A stretch of 64,000 nt of DNA from Acidimicrobium ferrooxidans DSM 10331 (GTDB lineage Bacteria; Actinomycetota; Acidimicrobiia; Acidimicrobiales; Acidimicrobiaceae): positions 1,864,001 through 1,928,000 of the forward strand of contig NC_013124.1 in NCBI RefSeq assembly GCF_000023265.1. Direction: 5' to 3'. Below are positions 56,888-64,000 of this stretch, piece by piece (the first letter of the stretch is position 1; each line of letters begins with the position of its first letter). The position numbers and the translations under genes are program-made. The notes under the pieces are model-generated. The model searched no databases and was not told where the DNA came from. It saw only the letters and a list, made by a program, of their open reading frames with translations.

Positions 56888-58156
56888 TCAGCGCTGCTCG
56901 ACCGGAACGTAGTCGCGCTTCGGAGCGCCGATGTAGCGCTGGCGAGGGCGCACGATCTTGGCGTCTTGATCGAGCAGTTCGTTCCAGTGTGCAAGCCACC
57001 CCGACATACGAGGGATCGCAAACAGCACCGGGAACATCTCCACGGGGAAACCCATGGCTTGGTAGATCAGGCCCGAGTAGAAGTCCACGTTCGGATAGAG
57101 CTTGCGCGAGATGAAGTACTCATCGGAGAGCGCGACCTCCTCGAGCTTCAGGGCGATATCGAGGAGTGGGTTCTTCCCCGTGACCTCGAACACGTCGTAG
57201 GCGACTTCCTTGATGATGCGCGCGCGAGGATCGTAATTCTTGTACACCCGATGCCCGAAGCCCTGGAGGATGCCATGGCCACGCTTGATGGATTCGACGA
57301 ACGCGGGCACATTGTCGATCGAGCCGATCTCCGTCAGCATGCGTACGACGGCCTCGTTGGCGCCGCCATGCCGCGGACCATAGAGCGCCGCGCAGGCCGC
57401 TGCCGCGGATGAGTAGGGGTCAGAGTGCGCTGAGCCCGTGACGCGCATCGCCGTGGTCGAGCAGTTCTGCTCGTGGTCGGCGTGGAGGATGAACAGCACG
57501 TCGATCGCTCGAATGAGACGCGGATCTGCCTCGTAGCGAGGCTCGGCGATCTTCCACATCATCGACAGGAAGTTCGCCGGGAACGACAGCGAGTTGTCCG
57601 GATAGACGAACGGCATCCCTTGCGAGAATCGATAGGCAGCCGCAGCGAGGGTTGGCATCTTGGCGATCAGACGAATGATCTGTCGATGTCTGGCATCGGG
57701 ATCGAAGATGTCCTTGGCGTCCAGGTAGAACGTCGAGAGCGCGGCGACCGCCGAGACCAAGATGCCCATGGGGTGGGCGTCGTAGTGGAATCCCTCGAGG
57801 AAGCGCTTGCGAACGTTCTCGTGGATGAAGGTGTGGTGCGTGATCTCGTCGACCCACGTCTCGAGCTCGCTCGCGGTCGGCAATTCGCCGTGGAGCAGCA
57901 GGTACGCCACCTCCAGATAGGTCGAGCGTTCGGCGAGCTGCTCGATCGGATAGCCCCGATAGCGCAGAATCCCCGCCTCGCCATCGAGGTACGTGATCGC
58001 GCTCTCGGCCATCGCGGTCGATACCAGTGCGGGATCGAGGAACCAGATGCCCGGCAGCGCCTTGCTCCAATCGGCCGCCGAAACCGTACCGTCCACGATG
58101 GGGATCTCGACGGACACGCCGGTGCGGTTGTCCGTGATGGTGATCGACTCAGGCAT
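56888..58156 (-). CDS. gltA: Citrate synthase
   Basis: TCA-cycle entry enzyme, 422 residues, type II-like length. The catalytic residues are visible: His in FILHADHEQNCST, His in GFGHRVYKNYDPRA and Asp in NVDFYSGLI. GILRYRGYPIEQLAE near residue 65 is typical. GGAAGG precedes the ATG. A GNAT gene ends 14 bases upstream on the same strand, so both may be one unit. Confidence 0.97.
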   Translation of the reverse strand: MPESITITDNRTGVSVEIPIVDGTVSAADWSKALPGIWFLDPALVSTAMAESAITYLDGEAGILRYRGYPIEQLAERSTYLEVAYLLLHGELPTASELETWVDEITHHTFIHENVRKRFLEGFHYDAHPMGILVSAVAALSTFYLDAKDIFDPDARHRQIIRLIAKMPTLAAAAYRFSQGMPFVYPDNSLSFPANFLSMMWKIAEPRYEADPRLIRAIDVLFILHADHEQNCSTTAMRVTGSAHSDPYSSAAAACAALYGPRHGGANEAVVRMLTEIGSIDNVPAFVESIKRGHGILQGFGHRVYKNYDPRARIIKEVAYDVFEVTGKNPLLDIALKLEEVALSDEYFISRKLYPNVDFYSGLIYQAMGFPVEMFPVLFAIPRMSGWLAHWNELLDQDAKIVRPRQRYIGAPKRDYVPVEQR

Positions 58157-58170
58157 TGCGACCCACCTTC

Positions 58171-58671
58171 CTACTCAGTCGAAACTGAAGGGTCGGACGC
58201 CACCGATTCGGTGACACTCCGACCCCCCAACCGATAACGGTACACAGCGGTGTCGCGCTCCACAAACCCGACCGACCGATAGAGCGCATGCGCAGCCACC
58301 CGCGTGGGCCGCGACGTCAGGTCCACGGTGGTCGCCCCGGCCTCCTCGGCCAGTGCGAGCGCTCTGGTCACGAGCGCGCGTCCTACCCCGTGGCCACGTC
58401 CTCGCTCGTCGACCACGACGTCCTCGATGATCGCCCGCAGTCCGGTCGGGATCGGTACCAGCACGAGCGTGGTCATACCGACGACGTCCTCGCCAGCCCA
58501 CGCAAGGAGGAGACGCGTCGCCTCTGAGGACACGACCCGTTCGAGATCGGCCTCGGTCAACGGTGCAGCCGTGGTCGACAGCTGTCGAACGAGGTGGTTG
58601 ACCACGGCGAGCATGCCGGGCTCGACGGTGGTGGCCTCGCGAACCACGACGGCCGATGGCGACGCGATCAT
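58171..58671 (-). CDS. GNAT-family N-acetyltransferase
   Basis: Acetyltransferase of 166 residues. Motif A is DVVVDERGRGHGVGRALVTRAL (in parts; RGHGVG binds acetyl-CoA pyrophosphate, near residue 95), followed by TSRPTRVAAHALYRSVGFVERD. The substrate is unknown; the ALYRSVGF end is common in amino-acid or protein N-acetyltransferases. A TAGGCT -10 lies seven bases before the ATG. It probably leads the unit with gltA. Confidence 0.9.
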   Translation of the reverse strand: MIASPSAVVVREATTVEPGMLAVVNHLVRQLSTTAAPLTEADLERVVSSEATRLLLAWAGEDVVGMTTLVLVPIPTGLRAIIEDVVVDERGRGHGVGRALVTRALALAEEAGATTVDLTSRPTRVAAHALYRSVGFVERDTAVYRYRLGGRSVTESVASDPSVSTE

Positions 58672-58678
58672 CGCCGCC

Positions 58679-58684
58679 AGCCTA
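58679..58684 (-). promoter_or_regulatory. -10 element of leaderless promoter, GNAT gene
   Basis: TAGGCT on the minus strand, then GGCGGCG, then the ATG at 58671. Confidence 0.5.
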
Positions 58685-58727
58685 GGAGCGCCGACGCGAT
58701 CCCTCGAACCGCGAGGATGAGGACGAC

Positions 58728-58733
58728 TAGCAT
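58728..58733 (+). promoter_or_regulatory. -10 element, PAC2 gene
   Basis: TAGCAT, eight bases (GGGAGTCA) before the ATG at 58742; near-leaderless spacing. Confidence 0.45.
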
Positions 58734-58741
58734 GGGAGTCA

Positions 58742-59599
58742 ATGGTGGAGTTCGCCTGGCACCGCCGCGTTCGTCAGCGCCGCAGGCCAGCGGCGCTCAT
58801 CTTGGCGTTGTCCGGTTGGACCGACGCTGGCGAAGCTGCGTCCACCGCAGCGTCCACACTCGAACGACTCGCGGGGCTCGTCCCCTACGCTCACGTCGAC
58901 CCCGACGAGCTCTACGACTTCACTGCGGTGCGTCCGCTCGTCGAGATCGACGAGCGTGGGGTGCACGGCATCCAATGGGGGACCCTCGTCCTCCGGGGCC
59001 CGGCTCGCCAACGCGGTCCCGCGATCTTCTCCCTGGCCGGACCGGAGCCGCAACTGCGATGGAAGGCGCTCGCCAGCCAGATTGCCGAGGTTGCACAAGG
59101 ACTCGCGATCCAGCACGTGGTCACGCTTGGAGCGTTGCTCGCGGGCACTCCACACACGCGCCCAGTTGCGCTCGTGGGATTCTCGACTCGTCCGGAACTT
59201 GCACGCAAGCTCGATCTGCTGCCCTCGCACTACGAAGGTCCGACCGGATTCTTGAGTGTTGCCCAGGGCGTGCTGCAAAGTTCGGGGGTCGACGTGACCT
59301 CGATCTGGGCGGAAGTCCCTCACTACCTGGCACAGTTTCCGGCCTATCCGGCGGCCCTCGCGCTGGCGCAAGCCACCACCACCGCGCTCGACCTGGATCT
59401 CGATCCCACGCCGGAGCTCGACCTCCTCATCGCGCGGACGGCGGCCGAAATCGACCAGTACGTCAGCGACGATCCAGAACTCGTCTCCTACGTCGGATCG
59501 CTTGAGCACTCCTACGAGATCGATCAACGAACGCGCCGATCGGCCGAGCGGATCTCCTGGGAGGCACAACAGTACCTCCGTCGTTTCAACGCGGAGTGA
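58742..59599 (+). CDS. PAC2-family protein
   Basis: A 285-residue member of the PAC2 (proteasome assembly chaperone 2-like) family, common in actinobacteria. It begins MVEFAWHRRVRQRRRPAALILALSGWTDAG in parts: the SGWTDAGEAAS segment and later VVTLGALLAGTPHTRPV and GPTGFLSVAQGVLQ are the family landmarks. Archaeal and eukaryotic relatives help proteasome assembly; the bacterial role is not settled. The start ATG lies eight bases after a TAGCAT -10. It converges on the NUDIX gene with a 14-base overlap. Confidence 0.85.
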   Translation: MVEFAWHRRVRQRRRPAALILALSGWTDAGEAASTAASTLERLAGLVPYAHVDPDELYDFTAVRPLVEIDERGVHGIQWGTLVLRGPARQRGPAIFSLAGPEPQLRWKALASQIAEVAQGLAIQHVVTLGALLAGTPHTRPVALVGFSTRPELARKLDLLPSHYEGPTGFLSVAQGVLQSSGVDVTSIWAEVPHYLAQFPAYPAALALAQATTTALDLDLDPTPELDLLIARTAAEIDQYVSDDPELVSYVGSLEHSYEIDQRTRRSAERISWEAQQYLRRFNAE

Positions 59600-60278
59600 C
59601 GCCGTCGACGCGTCCGGGCCGAGGCGGATCGAAGTAGGCGGCCCACGCGCGGGTCAGCGGTTCGTCTCGATGAAAGGCGCGCTCGAGCCACGGGAGCCGC
59701 ATCAGCGCAGCCACGTTCTCGGGGAGCTCCTCACGTTCGAACCACCGCACCGCACGCACCTCGAGCGGATGCGCCCGAAGCGTCCCGCCGACCGGACGAC
59801 ACAAGAAGATGGTCGAATACATCGCGACCCTGGTGAAGCCACGCCGCAGGCCGTCGATCTGACCGAGGATCGCCTCGGGCACGACCTCGATGCCGGTCTC
59901 CTCGAAGACCTCCTTCACGACGACTTCGGCCGCGGAGTAGCCGACGTCGGCCCAACCCGTCGGATAGAGCCACACACCCGAGTCGGCTCGCTGGATGAGC
60001 AGCATGCGGTTCGAGTCGTCGACGACGACCGCCCCGACCGCACACTTGGGCGTGACGTAGCCGGCGACACCCTCGGCGACTCCCCTGATGAGCGCACCGA
60101 CGGTCTCGTCCTCGGGCTCCCCGATAGGGGCTTCCGCGTTGCGGAGTCTCACCACGACTCGCAAGATCTCCTCGTAGCGCTCGCGCTCGTACCCAGAACT
60201 CGTGAACGCGAGTCCCGTCCGCGCAATGCTCTCGATCTCGAGGAGCGCCACCTCGAGATCGCGTCGCTCAAGCTCCAT
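59586..60278 (-). CDS. NUDIX hydrolase with N-terminal helical domain
   Basis: A 230-residue NUDIX protein. The first about 75 residues form a helical domain found in one NUDIX subgroup (LERRDLEVALLEIESIARTGLAF, GYERERYEEILRVV). The Nudix box is GWADVGY followed seven residues later by KEVFEETGI: the EE pair that binds Mg2+ is intact, but the first Glu of the consensus is Tyr and the Arg is Lys. The substrate may be a nucleotide sugar or ADP-ribose-like compound. The ATG at 60278 follows AGGGG. Confidence 0.85.
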   Translation of the reverse strand: MELERRDLEVALLEIESIARTGLAFTSSGYERERYEEILRVVVRLRNAEAPIGEPEDETVGALIRGVAEGVAGYVTPKCAVGAVVVDDSNRMLLIQRADSGVWLYPTGWADVGYSAAEVVVKEVFEETGIEVVPEAILGQIDGLRRGFTRVAMYSTIFLCRPVGGTLRAHPLEVRAVRWFEREELPENVAALMRLPWLERAFHRDEPLTRAWAAYFDPPRPGRVDGVTPR

Positions 60279-60320
60279 GAGGGCACCCCTCTGTCCGCGC
60301 ACGGTCACTCGTCACATCCC

Positions 60321-60330
60321 ATGCTACGCT
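60321..60330. promoter_or_regulatory. Overlapping divergent -10 elements, NUDIX gene and 61-residue gene
   Basis: Plus strand TACGCT at 60325-60330, six bases (CGAGCC) before the GTG at 60337. Minus strand TAGCAT at 60326-60321 for the NUDIX gene, which has a leader of about 35 bases. The two share a TA dinucleotide. Confidence 0.5.
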
Positions 60331-60336
60331 CGAGCC

Positions 60337-60522
60337 GTGGCCGCGCAGGTGACCTGCAAGCACTACCTCGTCAAAACGCTCCCGAGCGGAGACCGCCTCG
60401 AGCGATGCCGAGTCGACGCCGCGCGCACACTGCCCTTCGACTGCCCTGACGGCTGCCTCTTCTACGAGCCGCGTGCTCGTATCTCGCGGCTCGGGTGGGT
60501 CGATCCGCGAAGCGGAGACTAG
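60337..60522 (+). CDS. Small Cys-rich protein, 61 residues, function unknown
   Basis: Short protein with Cys7, His9, Cys24, Cys36 and Cys40; the CPDGC pair and the upstream Cys/His could form a zinc site. The end SRLGWVDPRSGD is non-hydrophobic, and there is no signal peptide. The GTG start lies exactly six bases after a TACGCT -10 with no Shine-Dalgarno, the same geometry as the other leaderless genes, which supports it as real. I do not recognise the family. It stands alone, divergent from the NUDIX gene. Confidence 0.65.
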   Translation: MAAQVTCKHYLVKTLPSGDRLERCRVDAARTLPFDCPDGCLFYEPRARISRLGWVDPRSGD

Positions 60523-60650
60523 AGCCACCCGCTCGATCACCGACGATCTCCATCACCGACGATCCGGCAGCTCGACCGCGGCTGCGTTCGCCGTGCCCCG
60601 GGCACCGCGCAGGACGAACCGGCAGCCCCACGCGCCAGCCGCGAGGTCGC

Positions 60651-61070
60651 TCAGCTCAGACGTGCGTCCTTCGACACGACACCCAGCGACTCGGCCTTCG
60701 CTCGACCCCACTGCACCTGAATCGCGGCGAGGTCTGGCGAAATGTCGACCGCGCTGCGCGGCAGGAGGCCGCGGCGCTCGAGTCGCTCGACGTTCGGTCG
60801 CTCGACGTGGGCTCGCACCGACTCGAGCACGAGACGACGCACCAAGCCGATGGGCGGCTCGGCCTGCTCCTCGACGGGTGCGCCGAGCAGGGCGGTCAGC
60901 TCGTTCGCCACGTGCTCCTCGAGTGCATCCAGCCACGTCAACTCACACTCGCCCTCACGCGCGAGCTCGTTGCCGAGGCGCACCATGAAGGCCGGGAGTG
61001 CGTCGAGCAACGCCTCGAGATAGGCAGCGCTCGCGCGAGCAAACGGAAGAGCATCAGCCTTGTGGTCCAT
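60651..61070 (-). CDS. Unknown helical protein in the larE unit
   Basis: A 139-residue acidic, Leu/Ala-rich protein with no recognised domain, signal or membrane segment; most of it looks helical (AYLEALLDALPAFMVRLGNEL, LDALEEHVANELTALL). It begins at the ATG 61070, five bases after the stop of the NIL-domain gene, so it is the third gene of the larE unit. A start 21 codons upstream would run through the NIL gene end and is less likely. Confidence 0.65.
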   Translation of the reverse strand: MDHKADALPFARASAAYLEALLDALPAFMVRLGNELAREGECELTWLDALEEHVANELTALLGAPVEEQAEPPIGLVRRLVLESVRAHVERPNVERLERRGLLPRSAVDISPDLAAIQVQWGRAKAESLGVVSKDARLS

Positions 61071-61075
61071 CGCGA

Positions 61076-61315
61076 TCAGCTCTCGACCACGTCGCCGACC
61101 AGCTCGACGTCGACACCGACACCGCGGAGCCACTCGATCGCCTGCTCCAAATTGTCGGGGTTCCCTTCGAGCTCACAGACGATCCAGCCACTGTCGTCTT
61201 CCACGTTCGCCCGTCGAATGTTCGCGATGACACCGTGATCCCTCGCCAACGTGGCGATCACGGGTTCGTTGATCAGCTCGCCCTCGTACCAGAGCTTCGC
61301 CTTGAACCGAGCCAT
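61076..61315 (-). CDS. NIL-domain protein
   Basis: A free-standing NIL domain of 79 residues: FKAKLWYEGELINEPVIATL, then GVIANIRRANVEDDSG, then LEGNPDNLEQAIEWLRGVGVDVELV. NIL domains are found at the end of methionine ABC transporter ATPases and in ferredoxin-like proteins of homocysteine or sulfur metabolism, where they bind methionine or act in sulfur transfer. GGAGGCGGG precedes the ATG. Its 5' end overlaps the larE 3' end by 43 bases. Confidence 0.85.
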   Translation of the reverse strand: MARFKAKLWYEGELINEPVIATLARDHGVIANIRRANVEDDSGWIVCELEGNPDNLEQAIEWLRGVGVDVELVGDVVES

Positions 61316-62130
61316 CCCGCCTCCTCCGAACCTACCGGACCCACCGAGTGCTGACGCCCACGAAGGTCGGCGAGATCGAGCGTAGTGTACGTGAAGCCAA
61401 GGCGCGAGCCGAGCTCGGTGAGCTCCTCGGCGTGCGCCAACACCGCCGCTGCGAGCGCTCGTGGCACCTGGATCCGCGCCGTATCGCCATGGTGGCGCAC
61501 ACGTACATCGACGATACCGAGGCGGTGCAACGCGGCTTCGAAACGCTCCACCTGGCTCAGACGACGAGGCGTCACCGGCGTCCCTGTCGGGATGCGCGAC
61601 GCGAGGCAGGCGGCAGCCGGCTTGTCCGCGAGCCAGTCGACACCGAGCTCCCTCGCAAGGCTACGAATGGATGCCTTGTTGACGCCGAGCTCCAAGAACG
61701 GCGCGCGCACCCCAGCCTCCTCGGCAGCGAGCATGCCTGGGCGCCAGTCGCCGAGATCGTCCACGTGCGCACCCGTCACCATGACGGCACGGCGCTCCTC
61801 GGCTACCGGCCCAGCCGCTCGGAACAGGTGGGTCTTACAGACGTAGCACCGCATCCGGTCGTTGCGAACGTAGGCGGGGTCCTCGCCCTCGTGTGTCGCG
61901 ACCTCGACATGACAGATGCCGTTCTCCAAGACCAGCCGGGCGATGGCGTCGCGCTCGTCGGCGGCGAGCGAGGCCGACCGGCCGGTGACGGCAACGGCTT
62001 GATCGCCAATCGCGCGGGTGCCGGCCACCGCGAGCACTCCGGAGTCCACGCCTCCCGAGAGCAGAACCACGACCCGTTCCTGCCGCTCGAACCACGCCGT
62101 CAGCGCGCGCAGCTCAGTAGAGGTTCGCAC
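61273..62130 (-). CDS. larE: ATP-dependent sacrificial sulfur transferase, LarE family
   Basis: PP-loop protein of 285 residues. The PP-loop is VVLLSGGVDSGVLA (near residue 24), followed by RCYVCKTHLF (Cys95, Cys98) and KPAAACLASRIP, where Cys175 matches the sacrificial Cys176 of Lactobacillus LarE. LarE donates sulfur to the nickel-pincer cofactor of lactate racemase and related enzymes. larB, larC and larA are not in the window, so another thiolation role is possible. The GTG start has a TAGGCT -10 seven bases before it. The last 25 residues are weakly conserved and overlap the NIL gene. Confidence 0.88.
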   Translation of the reverse strand: MRTSTELRALTAWFERQERVVVLLSGGVDSGVLAVAGTRAIGDQAVAVTGRSASLAADERDAIARLVLENGICHVEVATHEGEDPAYVRNDRMRCYVCKTHLFRAAGPVAEERRAVMVTGAHVDDLGDWRPGMLAAEEAGVRAPFLELGVNKASIRSLARELGVDWLADKPAAACLASRIPTGTPVTPRRLSQVERFEAALHRLGIVDVRVRHHGDTARIQVPRALAAAVLAHAEELTELGSRLGFTYTTLDLADLRGRQHSVGPVGSEEAGWLGSRRSSGTRAS

Positions 62131-62137
62131 CCCGACG

Positions 62138-62143
62138 AGCCTA
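62138..62143 (-). promoter_or_regulatory. -10 element of leaderless promoter, larE
   Basis: TAGGCT on the minus strand, then CGTCGGG, then the GTG at 62130. The expected -35 position falls at the boundary with the insertion sequence, whose left end is at 62160. Confidence 0.5.
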
Positions 62144-62155
62144 GGCCGCGGACAC

Positions 62156-62159
62156 CTAG
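62156..62159. repeat. Target-site duplication CTAG, left copy
   Basis: CTAG immediately outside the left inverted repeat of the insertion sequence; the matching copy is at 63931-63934. Confidence 0.6.
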
Positions 62160-62255
62160 GAGCCCTCTGAACAAGCCCCTCCCTGGTGGTGGCTGAGCAC
62201 GCCCACCCAGCCCGGGAACGAGCCCAGCTGACCCGTTCCCATCTCGCTCCTCACC

Positions 62256-62293
62256 CTCTCCTCCTCGCCCCTCCTGTGGGGCGAGGAGGAGAG
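62256..62293. terminator. Hairpin downstream of the transposase gene
   Basis: CTCTCCTCCTCGCCCC and GGGGCGAGGAGGAGAG form a perfect 16-bp stem with loop TCCTGT, 15 bases beyond the transposase stop. Probably a terminator, or a block against read-through into the element. Confidence 0.6.
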
Positions 62294-62307
62294 GACCCGA
62301 GCGCCTC

Positions 62308-63834
62308 TCAGGTGGCAAGCACCCAGCCACCACCCACCCGGGTGAGCCCCAGGCGAAGGAGCACCTTCAGGTTCCAGGTGGCACAGAGCAGCTCGAAGTG
62401 GAGTCGGTTGCGCACGAGCCCCAGGTAGCGCAGCCTCGCGCCGGAGAGCTTGCGTTTGAGCTGTGCGTGGATCCGCTCGACGTTCGGTCGGGTGCGCTGA
62501 TAGTCGAGACGAACGGCAGGGTCCCCAAAGTGCGCCCGCTGGCTGATTGCGTGCCAGGTGGCAGGGGTGAAGGTGAGGACCCGTCCTCGCTTCGAGCGCG
62601 TGCAGCGATCCCGGAGCGGACAGCCGGTGCAGTGCTTGACAAAGGAAGCACGACCCTTGGCGGAGATGGGTACTCGGTGTCCTTGGGGACAGCTGACCCA
62701 TCCCTCCTCGACGACGAAGTCATCGATGGTAAAGCCACCAGGGACCGCCATGGCAAGGGGCCGAGGCTTGATCACCTCGTCGTGGCCACGAGCGGCGAGC
62801 TCGTTGGAGACCTCGCTCGTGGCATAGGCGCTGTCGCCATAGACCGTGCGCGGGCCGTCCTCGTCACGAAGGAGCTCGCTCGCCACTGCTGCGTCCGGCA
62901 CGGTGCCCTTCGTGATGGTCGCAGCGGTGACGATGCCACTGTCTGGCTCGACGGCCACGTGGCCCTTGTAGCCATCGATGGCACGGGCACGTGACTTGTG
63001 GACGTGGCGAGCGTCAGGGTCCACGGTGGAGATGACCCTGTCTGTGGCTACCCGCCTCGCGATGCGCCAGCGACCTTCCTTGGCATCGACACACTCCACG
63101 TCTTGGCCCGCCACGAGCCCAAGGAGACCAAGGGCTTCGGTCTGTGGCTCGGTGAGGGATGCGAGCTTCTCTGCATGGGCGAGGTGGGCAGTGGCATCGG
63201 CGACGAGGGCACTCACCGTGCGCACCACTGCCTCTTCGTCCCGATAGTCGATGGCAGGCTTTGCGCGGGTGTAGTCGATCGCTGGTGACAGAGGAATTTC
63301 GCGTAGTTCGGGGATCAGCCTGCGTACCCGGTTGATCTGGGCGACAAGTTGGGTCATGGTGTCTTGGGTGGCAACCGCATCGGCGAGCACGGTGGAGTCG
63401 ACGACGCGCTTCGTCTTGCCCTTGAGCACCCCCGTGGCACCGATCACCTCGGCCACGAGCTCGCCGATGAGTCTTGGGGTCTCGGAGGTGGCGATGCGCC
63501 TGCGCCAGTAGGTGAGCACCGTGGGGTGAAAGCCTGGGTCCTCGAGATCAAGACCAAGGGCGTACTTCCAGCGGAGGTTGTAGCGGACCTGCTCTGTCGC
63601 CTCGGTGTCCGAGAGCCCCTCGAGCACCTGGAGCACCATGACCGCGAGCACCCTCGAGGCGGGGATGGAGGGTCTGCCGGTCGTGGAGGGGTAGAGATGG
63701 CGGAAGCGCTCGTCGGGGAAGAGCTCTCTGCGGTGCTCGGCGAGGAAGGCGTAGATGGACCCTGGCTCGATGAGCGAGGAGCAGAAGGCCTCCGTCGCGG
63801 TGAGGTGTGCCTGGTCTGATTCGGTGCCCAGCAT
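62308..63834 (-). CDS. IS1182-family transposase
   Basis: DDE transposase of 508 residues. The N-terminal part has LFPDERFRHLYPSTTGRPSIPA and a DUF772-type helical region. The likely catalytic Asp residues are in VVDSTVLAD and VYGDSAYA, and Glu in NVERIHAQLKRKLSGARLR (split). A Cys cluster CPQG, CTGCPLRDRC in the insert before the last Glu is typical of the family. No frameshift or stop is seen. A TAGACT -10 lies six bases (TTTTGC) before the ATG, so its message too is probably leaderless, which would limit read-through translation from outside transcripts. Confidence 0.93.
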   Translation of the reverse strand: MLGTESDQAHLTATEAFCSSLIEPGSIYAFLAEHRRELFPDERFRHLYPSTTGRPSIPASRVLAVMVLQVLEGLSDTEATEQVRYNLRWKYALGLDLEDPGFHPTVLTYWRRRIATSETPRLIGELVAEVIGATGVLKGKTKRVVDSTVLADAVATQDTMTQLVAQINRVRRLIPELREIPLSPAIDYTRAKPAIDYRDEEAVVRTVSALVADATAHLAHAEKLASLTEPQTEALGLLGLVAGQDVECVDAKEGRWRIARRVATDRVISTVDPDARHVHKSRARAIDGYKGHVAVEPDSGIVTAATITKGTVPDAAVASELLRDEDGPRTVYGDSAYATSEVSNELAARGHDEVIKPRPLAMAVPGGFTIDDFVVEEGWVSCPQGHRVPISAKGRASFVKHCTGCPLRDRCTRSKRGRVLTFTPATWHAISQRAHFGDPAVRLDYQRTRPNVERIHAQLKRKLSGARLRYLGLVRNRLHFELLCATWNLKVLLRLGLTRVGGGWVLAT

Positions 63835-63840
63835 GCAAAA

Positions 63841-63846
63841 AGTCTA
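63841..63846 (-). promoter_or_regulatory. -10 element of leaderless promoter, transposase
   Basis: TAGACT on the minus strand, then TTTTGC, then the ATG at 63834. A TTGACA at 63868-63873 points the other way, out of the element. Confidence 0.5.
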
Positions 63847-63930
63847 GCTGAGCTGGGCAAATGGCGCTTGACAGGCGGAGGGAAGCGCTTCCCGTAGCCG
63901 CCCTACGTGGAGGAGTTGTTCAGGGGACTC

Positions 63931-63934
63931 CTAG
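63931..63934. repeat. Target-site duplication CTAG, right copy
   Basis: CTAG immediately outside the right inverted repeat; its TAG, read on the minus strand, is also the stop codon of the flanking partial gene. Confidence 0.6.
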
Positions 63935-64000
63935 GGCCGAGCGAGGACCTCCGCTGGATCGGCGAGAAACCCGACGTAGAAGCGACCAAACTCGCCGTAG
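63931..64000 (-). CDS. C-terminal end of an unidentified protein, cut by the window
   Basis: An open frame enters from the right edge and ends at a TAG within the right CTAG copy, giving only YGEFGRFYVGFLADPAEVLA and two more residues. The text is too short to identify. If real, the gene stopped 25 bases before larE before the insertion, and the element landed on its stop codon without changing the protein. Confidence 0.4.
   Translation of the reverse strand, partial: YGEFGRFYVGFLADPAEVLARP

Larger units (their letters stand above)
62160..63930 (-). mobile_element. Complete IS1182-family insertion sequence, 1771 bp
   Basis: One transposase gene between imperfect terminal inverted repeats: left GAGCCCTCTGAACAA (62160-62174), right, read inward, GAGTCCCCTGAACAA (63930-63916), 13 of 15 matching. 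CTAG flanks both ends. The element also has a 16-bp hairpin after the transposase gene and a 14-bp palindrome GGGAAGCGCTTCCC at 63880-63893 near the right end. All parts look intact, so it may still be mobile. Confidence 0.85.

Noticed and set aside
63868-63890. Outward-facing promoter from the insertion sequence based on TTGACA
   Set aside because: No -10 hexamer at 16-18 bases; the nearest TA-containing hexamer gives a 21-base spacer.

Overview
This is a 64 kb chromosomal segment of a GC-rich actinobacterium. Three things point to Actinobacteria: the argS-lysA-hom-thrC-rho-rpmE-prfA-prmC-tsaC-...-wecA-atp gene order known from mycobacteria, the bcc-aa3 respiratory supercomplex genes (di-haem QcrC, three-helix Rieske QcrA, CtaF), and a MurA with Asp in place of the catalytic Cys. 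A member of the Acidimicrobiia is my best guess from gene content, but this is inference. No rRNA, CRISPR array, prophage or defence island is visible. The content is mostly core metabolism plus one insertion sequence at the right end.

Layout, left to right. (1) 1-6130, minus strand: a DLH-family hydrolase, an MFS transporter, murA, meaB, an enoyl-CoA hydratase and a trehalose synthase cut by the window edge. (2) 6163-10643: fumC with two small downstream genes, a quinone-oxidoreductase-like gene, a small membrane/LysM-like gene and a TetR regulator. (3) 10738-15100: an S9 peptidase, the large subunit of an acyl-CoA mutase whose specificity residues match isobutyryl-CoA mutase, and divergent glpX. 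(4) 15061-36800, minus strand: a nearly gapless 22-gene run from argS through amino-acid biosynthesis, rho, translation factors, glyA and wecA to all eight F1Fo ATP synthase genes plus two atpI/atpZ-like genes, ending in a 2H-phosphoesterase/acetyltransferase fusion. (5) 36921-42700: tRNA-Arg(CCG), murE, a glycosyltransferase, a DedA protein, tatA, a gene-poor gap, then a dehydrogenase/OCD-family pair. (6) 42975-51916, minus strand: a HelD-type helicase followed by ctaE-qcrC-qcrA-qcrB-ctaC-ctaD-ctaF, the whole terminal respiratory supercomplex in one block closed by a strong hairpin. (7) 51955-60522: hemE-hemY, cobT and a GtrA protein, tesB, gltA, GNAT, PAC2 and NUDIX genes and a 61-residue Cys protein. 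(8) 60651-64000: larE, a NIL-domain gene and a small helical gene in one operon, then a complete IS1182-type element flanked by CTAG, inserted at the stop codon of a gene that runs off the window.

Two regulatory patterns recur. Many first genes of transcription units have a TANNNT -10 hexamer exactly 6-8 bases before the start codon and no Shine-Dalgarno sequence, so they are probably leaderless. At three divergent pairs the two -10 elements are the two strands of one near-palindromic heptamer (TAGGCTA or TAGCCTA), so the pairs probably share a bidirectional promoter. Inside operons, start and stop codons commonly overlap as ATGA, GTGA or TGATG, which implies translational coupling.
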